This document shows, piece by piece, positions 56,329 through 64,000 of a stretch of 64,000 bases of DNA (the stretch's first letter is position 1; each line of letters begins with the position of its first letter). The notes under the pieces were generated by a model. It saw only the letters and a program-made list of their open reading frames with translations. It had not been told where the DNA came from and made no database searches. Made by a program: the position numbers and the translations under genes. This DNA comes from Ilyonectria destructans (taxonomy: Eukaryota > Ascomycota > Sordariomycetes > Hypocreales > Nectriaceae), in the NCBI GenBank assembly GCA_020740775.1, contig JAHEWK010000011.1:2356001-2420000 (forward strand), written 5' to 3'.

Positions 56329-59300
56329 GTCGCGGCCGCTCCGTCACGAGGCATGGGAGAGAGTTGTGTTTGTATATGAGTCGGAGGAGCGGATTCCGTT
56401 CGATCGGGAGATGCGGATGGTCTTATGACCGGGGTCGAGCAAACGTCGGGAGGAGTGTCGTCGGAGCTGAAGGGAGCTACCACGAGACAGAGAAGCGTAG
56501 GTGCAATATGGACATTGCGTAAGGGCGTGCAGGCGAGAGCTGCCGACGGGTAGCACGACGATAGTTGTGCTCGTTCAAGATGAAGCGTCTACAGAATTAG
56601 ACTTTATGTGAGAGGGCTGAGTTCCGAGGCCGCTCAGCTTGGCATGAGACACTCCGACACAGGGCGAGACACTGTAAAGTCGCCGAGAGGACAGAGGAGG
56701 ATCCAGGATGCAGATTGGCGAGGCACGGCAGCTAGAGAGGATCAATGGCAGGCGAGAGAGGTTGTCGAATGGAAGTTGAGGCGATCTGAGATGGGCCGAA
56801 TGGTGGAGGAGGAGGGTGTTAGGCGAGTGGTTGATGCGGCGGCAGGACTGCAAGAGCAAGAACAAAGCAGCACTAGGCCAGGACCCAGACCAAGATCAAG
56901 AATCAGAGCCAGGGCCAGAAGCCAGTGCCAGAGTCAGAGCTGGAGCTAGAACTGGAAGCGGACGGGTTGGATGGATCAAGTGTTCGTGCTCTGGAGACGG
57001 GCGGGCGACGACTGCTACGGAAGCCCGAACAGGCACGGCAGTACCTATGAAGGGGGGGGGTGTGATTTCAAGGTGGCAGTCCCTCAGATGGCGGACTGAC
57101 GGGGATTGGGGACCCTGAATTGACGGTTTTACTGGAGCTGAGACGCCGTGGGGCTTGATGCGTCCGCCACGAGCACCGAAGAGCGGGGCCTTACAGGGGT
57201 CTTCCCAAGCTCCTGCTTGGCGGGCCCAGAGCCTTCATGGGTAGGTACCTTAGGTGAGGGGCCCCGGGGCCGGGGGGTGGCTTCTCACTGGGAGCCTGGG
57301 ATGGCCGGGGCCGCAATGGGGAGTTTTCCAACACGGTTGCACGGGTGGGGGACCTGCCGGAGCCACTGGAGCCCAGGCCGCCAGGGCTCGTGGGGCGCCA
57401 GGGCCAGGGTGTGGAGGTGCGTCCACATTGCTAGAGTGCCGATCCAGAATACGACCACCATGGGAAGACTTTCTGGCGGGGAGACTTTCCGCGGTGAGAA
57501 AGGGGAACGGCGACACGGCGGGCTTAGAACGAGTGCTAATGTTGGGGATCGGTTCGCGCACCGATTGCCGGCCTGATCAACGGGACGGTGCAGCGGTGAA
57601 GCCGAAGCAGAGAAGTCCGGGTCACCAAGATACAAGACCTAACCCAACAACCCAAGTACCGCAACATCCAAGTTCTCTCCGCCCCAGCTCGTTCCACTCC
57701 CCAGCTCAGGCACGACTAACTATGGATCCCTATGGATACAGGGCTGTCGATCTTTTTGCACCGACAATTCAGTCCAGTCCGTCCGTCTGCCGAAGCGACG
57801 GTTGCTGCATCCCAGCCCCATGCCGCCGTCAGCATTTGAGGTTGCGGGCACGACATGCTCGTGCAATGTCAGGCGACCAACAGGAGGCTCCGGGTTATCA
57901 CGTCCAACAATGCCCTCTACACACAGACTTACATCCGTTAATCCGGGACACCCTCCGTCAGTTGACCTGTGAGCAGAGAGTCAGAGTGAGTGTTGTTGGA
58001 CGCGCATCCGTTCCATCCCATCCACTACAGAGAACACACACCTTTTATCAGGCTGCAGCCAGGCCTCCACCAACACCATAGTCCGGGCAGAGCGGCGCCG
58101 ACTTAGCTTTGAGTCCAATACTTGTCCAGGTACCCGAAAGCAAAGATACGAGTGGATGTCGCACGCTAGTAATTGTTTCCGTCCTCCTTTAGTTACGGTT
58201 ATGATTAGATCCGAGACTTGTTTAGTCCGCGATCGTGCGATGTTGCACGAATACCCGTCCCAAGAGCCCAGCAACAAGTGAGGGGAGCTTACCACATCAC
58301 GACGGAATTTATCAATGTCCCCAATCCTTAGAGCTGGCTGAACTGGCCGGTGGGGAGCACAGTGAAGTACATGAAGCACCCTCCACTCCGACTGATTAAG
58401 GCAGCTCGCTTCTCTTGGCCCGCTCCTCGGTGGCGAAAAACCATCAAGCTTCAACCAGCCATGGCTCTTCGTTTCTCTCCACCACCTCCACCACCCTTCC
58501 GCTCCCCTCCTCGGTCAGGCTCCCATTCAGCCATTGCAGACGAACCATGATCCGGATCGGCATCATGGGGTTTAGTTTAGTCTTAGACTCCTAAAGTAGC
58601 CGAAGCTGACGCTGACAGTGATGGACGGTGATAGACAGGGCATGTCGCAGTCACACTCGCACTTTTGGCTAAGGCAAAAGACAAAAGACAACCAATCCCC
58701 TCCTACAAGTACAGAGAACATTAAAGTACATGTAAGCAATCCAACCCAAACCCTTCCAACGGTCTCGACAGTTTCCGATGCCAAGCCTGGGTCGATGGAT
58801 CGTCAATGGGCACACTCAGACTTCGTACACACGCAGGCAATGCTTGCTATCCCGCTCACGCACAAAGCATGGTACACGCCACCCACTCGCATGCCCTGTC
58901 GCGACCTCCCCACCCCCGAAGCTGCACGACACAGGAGCCCAAGGGAGGCTGGCGAATAGGATCTTTCTCCTGCAGGCACCAGATGGGCATCGAAGGGGGA
59001 GCAAAAAGCAACGAAATGGAGCGCAAGAGTCGAAGCCGAGCCTCTCGGGAATGAAGCCCGAGGCCTCGCCAGCAAGCAGTCCCAGCCCGGTCAGGACCAG
59101 GCGAACGGCGGTGGAGGTTTGTTGAGGGTGCTCGAGTGGCGATGCCGCCGGCAACTGCCAATGACCCTCGTCTGTGAGAAACCTTGAGGGGGCCTTGAGC
59201 TGGTTTCGTGGTGGTACCTGGAGTGGTCCTTGCTATCGCATTCATGGGACATTCATGGGGCATTCATGGAGCATCGGCAGGGCTCCCAAGGGAGGGTCTC

Positions 59301-60343
59301 GAGGGCACTCAACTTGTGGCCGCCTGAGATGCCAAGAGCGCCGGAGGGCTGCATTCAGCATCCCTGATCCACCGAGTGCTTGTTCCATGCCAAGCCTGGA
59401 CCAAGCATCTGCGTTCCCACCACTTCCCGGCCGGACGCATCCCGGCCGCGGCTTGCGCCAACATGCGTCTCGCCCATTGAGGCCACCCTCCCAGCCTCGA
59501 TGCCCTCTAGATCCTCAATGGGCCCAGGGCCCTTTCGACGTCTAGACTCGAGTCGACCGTCGAACCTCCACAGAACGCCCCTGTAAGCCCCCAAAGGGTG
59601 GGGTGTCCATCGCCCTCCAGCGTGTTCCGCTCCATGCCGCGGGCGCCCCAATTCATCCATCTCTCCAACGGACCCTGGAGTTGTGGCTGTTTCGTCCACA
59701 CTCTTATTAACCCGGTCATCCATGCTTCGGTAATTGACACTATGTATATCTTGCTCCATCGTACATACGGACGGGCCAAGCCTTGCTATCCGAGAACGTG
59801 GCGTGTGTGTGGTGACCCATGACCACTCGCTTCCGAGCTTCAATACAACATCTACTCTTGAACTTACATGGATCCATCTCTCTCCTCGAAATGGTTCTCA
59901 ACTGCCGCTTCAAGCGTTCCATCCCATCCCAGGCGTTCACGCCCCAGCCTCATCTTACCCGGTTCTGCCTCCCTCCCTTCCTTTCGGGACCCAATCACTT
60001 TCGAGCCTGGATCGTGTCTAAACCCGCCTTGCCGATCATCTCCAGTTTTGATCGGCGCCATCCCCAAATCCGCAAGGCTCACGACGTCATCGAAGCTTGG
60101 AAATCTCAGACCCACGATGTCAATTGCCCGCCCCTGGTTATCCAAGACCCTGGGACACGCTGACGCAGGGCGGCGAACTCGCAAGCCACTAGCAACATCA
60201 TCATCGCTGACACAGTTTATTGAGCGCGATGAAATCATCGCTCACTCACGAACATGGACACACCAGGTCGGCGGGTATCAATGAATTCGTTCCGAGACAT
60301 CACAAACTACCTGCCAACAAACGGACACAATCACTCTAGCCAC
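56329..60343. other. 4-kb stretch without a supportable gene
   Basis: The region upstream of the histidine kinase is GC-rich and carries many long overlapping open frames (up to 275 codons at 57254-58081). Their products are low-complexity or compositionally odd and match nothing I know. From about 56830 to 56945 the + strand holds an irregular CAG/GAG-rich tract. Long leaders and promoters are usual for such kinase genes, but 4 kb leaves room for an unrecognised gene or a non-coding RNA. Confidence 0.4.
59239..59271. repeat. Three tandem copies of an 11-bp unit, CATTCATGGRG/A
   Basis: Units at 59239-59249, 59250-59260 and 59261-59271 differ only at the last two or three positions. It is a short minisatellite in non-coding sequence. 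Confidence 0.85.
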
Positions 60344-61650
60344 CTATCGCGAGCTGTCCTTCATCTTTCCACACGTTGAGCATGTCCACCACTGCCGAGC
60401 CATCTCCGTACCGCAAAAACTGCACTGCCAAGTCTGCGGCGGCTTGGGCGCCTCTGTCCGGGGTGAGTCCACTCGTCGTTGTTTTCGTGGAGGGCTCTGG
60501 GTGAGGTCAATGGTCGCTTGCTGTCTCGAAGGCTCTGACGGTTTGGATGGACGAGCTCCCAACTTCCGCGACGCCTGCGCGGATCGCTCCGTCCCGCACG
60601 CGTCACAACAAAGGAACTTTGCGGGATTCTGCAACGTGCAAGTCTCGCACGCCCAGTCTTGTGCCTCATCCGTTGCAGGAGAAACATCAGGCCCGCGATC
60701 TGTACGATGGTCTCCCCTGGAACCCTCTACATCAACCACCGGCGCCGTCCTAATTCCTGCCCCTGCATCTCTGCCCATTACTGAGCCGCCTCCGTTACCT
60801 GTGGGATTGTCTGCTGTAGGCGGGATGTAGGAGCTGCCATACTTGGCCGACTCGTCTTCTTGGACCAGTTCCCACAGGGCCTGTGCGATGGCTGCCTCGT
60901 TCGCTTGGTCTTCTTCAGCTTGTGTCCGAAATCCATTCCGTGTTGCCGTATCCGCGATGCTCCGGATTTGAGAGTCGCTCAGATTATCGGTCGCGCAACC
61001 CTTGAGTGTCTGGTTCCGTCTCTCCACCGCATCAGCGATGACCCTGCGGAGATCTTCTCCTGGTCGCGGTGCCGCTCCTCCCAGCCTCTTGCCGCCCCCA
61101 GTCCCAGTGGGCTGTACCCGACGCTTCTCGGCTGCTTCTCTGGCCAGCCGGCGGGCCTCGCGTGGTGGCATCCGGGCACCTCCCAGTCGCCGGCCTTCTG
61201 AGAGGAAGCCCTCGCCGGTGTATCCCTTGAGGAGTAGGCCTTGATGCTCGTCCCGAAGTTGGTCCCAGAGGGCATGGAATTTCGCGTCGTGGGGGCCTTG
61301 CACGATATGGGCGAGTTCGTGAAGCATAGTATCGACGACACTCTCGATGGGCAAAAACTGAGTCCGATCTCCAGGGTGCCTCAAGCGAAGGCATATCTTC
61401 CTTCCCCGATCAACATTCAAGCCTATTTTACTTTAGTCTCGCGAAAAGGCGGACCGCGGGATATTAACATACCAAGCAGGTTGGCCTGATCGGGGTAGAA
61501 CTCCGCCAGCTCTCCAACCTTCCAGTTCCGAGCTCTTATTATCGGCTTCACCATTGAGGACACCTTCCTCAACATATGCAGTGCATCGCTGGCCCTGGGG
61601 AAGTTTGCCAGGTGCACATACGAAAGAACCAACGCATCGCGATCGGCCAT
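60344..61650 (-). CDS. Wss1-type SUMO-targeted DNA-protein crosslink protease (WLM domain)
   Basis: There are two exons, 61473-61650 and 60344-61422, with a 50-bp intron (GTATGT donor, AAATAG acceptor). The product is 418 residues. The WLM metalloprotease domain covers about 1-130, with SSMVKPIIRARNWKVGELAE and the zinc site H94-E95-x-x-H98-(x)5-H104 (HELAHIVQGPH). Downstream are two RanBP2-type zinc fingers (WACETC, then CCDAC; WQCSFC, then CSTC) and between them a SUMO-interacting motif, TIDLTQS. Yeast Wss1 removes DNA-protein crosslinks with Cdc48 and binds SUMO; the same role in the nucleus is expected here. ATG 61650 was chosen because the protein then begins like Wss1; the upstream frame adds about 40 poorly conserved residues. 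Confidence 0.92.
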
Positions 61651-62321
61651 ACTTGGCGGTTTGAGGTGGTAGGATTTGGTACGATACGTGGACGGACTTG
61701 GATGCAACTTCGTTAAGCGACGAACCTGAAGCCAGGTCCTAGTTGTCAAGATGAATATGATGGAGCCCAAGGCGAATGCGTCTCAAGTCAATGGCATATC
61801 AGCGATTCGTGGTCAAGTTTCGCATTGCTATCTCCGGCCACGTCAAGTGACTGGTGCCTTGCGCTGCATTCGCCTTCCGAGGCGTAAGTTGATCAGTGCT
61901 GACCTTGCAAGCTGGCTGGGAATCAGACTAGAAATTTCCAAGGCCATCCAGAAGCCGATGACTAATCTACACTTGGAGGCCACGCAACTCCGAGGTTTCC
62001 ATCTGCCTAACAAGTGAGCAGTCGTATCTGTAGCAAACTAACAGCCAGTGGCTGTGCATTATTAGTACTGGGGGTTTGTAGTGATAATCTACTGCGGAGT
62101 TTGAGTTGTGCATACGTTAAGGTGTACGCCATGTACTAGCTCGGTTAACTTTCCATGTATCGTCACATCTCAGTGCCACTTACAAGAGTAACTTGTGATA
62201 GATGCAGGCATCATACTCCTTTCCATTCTTTGTCCAATCCCAACACAATAATGTATTGCCAAGATATTTGACTCAAACATTAAACGACCCAACGTCTAGC
62301 AAACATACACATGACAGAGTG
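61651..62321. other. Intergenic, nothing recognised
   Basis: Promoter space of the Wss1-type gene and 3' flank of the methyltransferase gene; no gene or repeat is seen. Confidence 0.4.
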
Positions 62322-63321
62322 TCACAGAGGCTTCCTAGCCAATCCCCTCAGCCTCACGTATGAAATCACATCTCCTCCGCCGGGGCAGTGACAGACGACC
62401 CTCAACACCTCAGCACACTCCTTAATGGCCTCCTCTCTCTCCTCCTCTGGCACCGCATCCAAAAGCTGCTTCGCGAAGAGTCTCACCCATCCCTCCACGC
62501 CTCCCTTATCTGCCTTCGTCGGCCGCCACTCACGTTCCGCCTTCTCGACGACGAAACCTGCCTCTTCAAGCCGTGCAGTAACCCACACCTCGTCAGGGAA
62601 GAACCATGGGTCCGCAGCCAACGCAGCGGGCATCCCGATGCGGCGGGCCACAGCCATGAGCACTGCGCCTCGCATCTCGGAGACGTTGGACTGGCCGCCC
62701 ATCTCGAAAGCAAAGGTACCGCCTGGGGCGAGGGAGGCATACACGCCCTTGAAGAAGTCGGTGCGGGTTGCCTCGGGGCGGAGGATCCAGTGCATAGCAG
62801 CGTTTGAGAAGGCCTTTGTGAACGTGCCCTTCTGAAGTTCCGGCTTATTGATGAGCTGGGTAGCATCGAGGGCTATTTGCGTGTAAGTGATGGCTCTCGA
62901 GAAAAGGCGAGGAGGTGAGACGGACTTTCAAAGGTGCTGTTCTTTGCGTCTTTGCACAGCTCGCGCGCCGAGTCGATCATCGAAGCGGAACTATCAATTC
63001 CAAGCATCGACCCATTGCCCTGAGCCAAAATCTTGGCAAACTCAGCATTCAAGATTCCATCTACAACCAACGTCAGCTTATCTTCCACAATCAAACTATT
63101 AGTGTACTCACCACCACAGCCAATGTCAATGAGGACATCGTCCTTCTGTAGATCCAACCACTGGACGACCTTTCCAGCGAGCTTGGGCACAAACGACGCC
63201 ACGTTCTGGTACTCCTGTGCACGCATGTAAGTCGTGGAGCTCCAGCTCCAGCTCTGGGGCCGTGGACACAACCACTGGGGGCACGTACATTAGAGGACCA
63301 GCCATCTTTCTCAGCAGCCAT
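62322..63321 (-). CDS. SAM-dependent methyltransferase, trans-aconitate methyltransferase-like
   Basis: There are four exons: 63289-63321, 63112-63214, 62926-63060 and 62322-62872. The introns, of 74, 51 and 53 bp, have GTACGT, GTGAGT and a weak GTCCGT donor; reading phase supports all three. The product is 273 residues. It starts MAAEKDGWSSNEYQNVASFV and has the class I motif VLIDIGCGDG (38-47), motif II around MLGIDSSASMI, the NAAMHWI segment and FAFEMGG. This order matches a common fungal family annotated as class I methyltransferases related to Tmt1/TAM, which methylate trans-aconitate or similar small acids. The natural substrate is unknown. It is probably cytosolic, as no targeting signal is visible. 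The neighbouring amidase gives no clear pathway hint. Confidence 0.88.
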
Positions 63322-63765
63322 GATTGCACAATTGAGCTTGTAGAGCCTGTTGTATTCAAGTGTTCTTTGTTTTTCTGTAAATATGGGAGAAAATTGTTGC
63401 TCCTTTATACATTTGGAGCTGCTGCGCTTGATGCGCTGAGGGGAAGCTCGGTTTGATACGGCCGCCGAGATCGGAGCCTATTCCCTGGACACCTTCAACA
63501 CCAGAGATGAGCGCCCCAGTATCATTACATTTTACTTCAACCTGATTTGCTAACACAAAGGCCCCGGTTACATCGGCAAAGAATATCTTGAGCCATTGAC
63601 GCGGGACTCACCTTGTCAAAGCCACGTTCTCATCATTATGGAGTCAAGATCCTCTCTAGCGTAGTCTTGGTCCGGGGGTACCCAAATCGCATTATGAACA
63701 TAGCCTCTCGTACATGATATTATTTTAAGCGGCTAGCAATGTCGCTTTCCTTCACCGACTCCCAA
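63322..63765. other. Intergenic, nothing recognised
   Basis: Promoter space of the methyltransferase gene and 3' flank of the amidase gene. Confidence 0.4.
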
Positions 63766-64000
63766 TTAGTCAACATCCAGTTGTGGGAATATGTCGTCGC
63801 CGAGGGCGTCCTCGACCCTTTGCATTATAGTTAAAACCTTCTCCTCCTCCAATCGTCGCCCCACGACCTGAATTCCCACGGGCAAACCATGCATGGCTTT
63901 TGCATCATACAGCTTGTACGCGCCCTGAGCAACCCCATTTAATTTGTTCAGCTTGAAGTCGCTTGGTAATTGATCCTTGGCCTTATCTACGTGAGTGACT
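63766..64000 (-). CDS. Amidase C-terminus (acetamidase type), gene runs off the right edge
   Basis: The last 77 codons of a - strand gene end at a TAA (63766-63768). They include the segment AKAMHGLPVGIQVVGRRLEE, then EEKVLTIMQRVEDALG, the typical end of amidase-signature enzymes, where a GxPxGxQxVG strand is followed by a helix with E-x-x-L. The catalytic Ser-Ser-Lys region lies outside the window. Fungal relatives hydrolyse acetamide or other small amides. Because only the tail is seen, the substrate group is a guess. Confidence 0.8.
   Translation of the reverse strand, partial: VTHVDKAKDQLPSDFKLNKLNGVAQGAYKLYDAKAMHGLPVGIQVVGRRLEEEKVLTIMQRVEDALGDDIFPQLDVD

Noticed and set aside
57254..58081. 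275-codon open frame on the + strand
   Set aside because: Gly/Pro/Arg-rich then compositionally odd product with no family resemblance, overlapping frames on the other strand; GC-rich DNA gives such frames by chance.
59864..60284. Overlapping 124- and 138-codon frames on opposite strands
   Set aside because: Neither has a recognisable domain, splice structure or start context; likely chance frames in GC-rich DNA.
1..64000. A secondary-metabolite cluster or Starship giant transposon in the window
   Set aside because: No PKS, NRPS, terpene synthase or DUF3435 tyrosine recombinase is visible; the glycosyltransferase is only a fragment and the other genes are housekeeping or orphan.

Overview
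This window is nuclear DNA of a filamentous ascomycete (Pezizomycotina; gene content and 45-77 bp introns fit a Sordariomycete, possibly Hypocreales). The evidence is short GT-AG introns with CTAAC-type branch sites, a fungal NADPH oxidase A, a DUF7726 protein, a hybrid histidine kinase, an intron-bearing tRNA-Leu, and scattered AT-rich, transposon-derived tracts. Coordinates of spliced genes run from start codon to stop codon; exon boundaries were deduced by eye from splice motifs, reading phase and family conservation.

Layout. 1-2.6 kb: the end of an MFS transporter, a hAT-type MITE and a broken unknown gene. 4.7-13.9 kb: a compact JmjC protein, a Kex2-site-bearing surface glycoprotein, tRNA-Leu(AAG), a DUF7726 protein and a DapA-family aldolase. 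15-21 kb: a dynamic accessory stretch with a UDP-glycosyltransferase relic, a SNF2 ATPase relic, an acidic protein, an unknown damaged gene whose pieces recur 20 kb away, and a Cys-rich orphan. 21.6-33.5 kb: a conserved housekeeping block with the Kre33/NAT10 RNA acetyltransferase, an mS38/COX24-like mitoribosomal protein, the Mpv17 family protein Sym1, a small membrane protein and NoxA. 34-47 kb: a second accessory stretch with a GH43 pseudogene full of RIP-like stop codons, an AT-rich block, an orphan ORF, rearranged copies of the 17-19 kb gene, a sugar transporter beside a second GH43 gene that has one nonsense codon, and a TA-flanked MITE. 47.3-64 kb: a Mug190-type SMP/C2 lipid-transfer protein, a PAS hybrid histidine kinase, a Wss1-type protease, a SAM methyltransferase and the end of an amidase.

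Functional links. The sugar transporter and the adjacent GH43 gene look like a small hemicellulose-use pair, with CreA-like and XlnR-like motifs between them, although both GH43 genes in the window are now interrupted. The two accessory stretches share duplicated sequence and carry the relics and most of the premature stops, so they look like sites of repeat-driven decay between conserved blocks. I saw no PKS, NRPS, Starship tyrosine recombinase or CRISPR. I did not find a clearly new system. The best leads are the two MITEs, the dispersed scrambled gene and the decayed GH43 and SNF2 loci.
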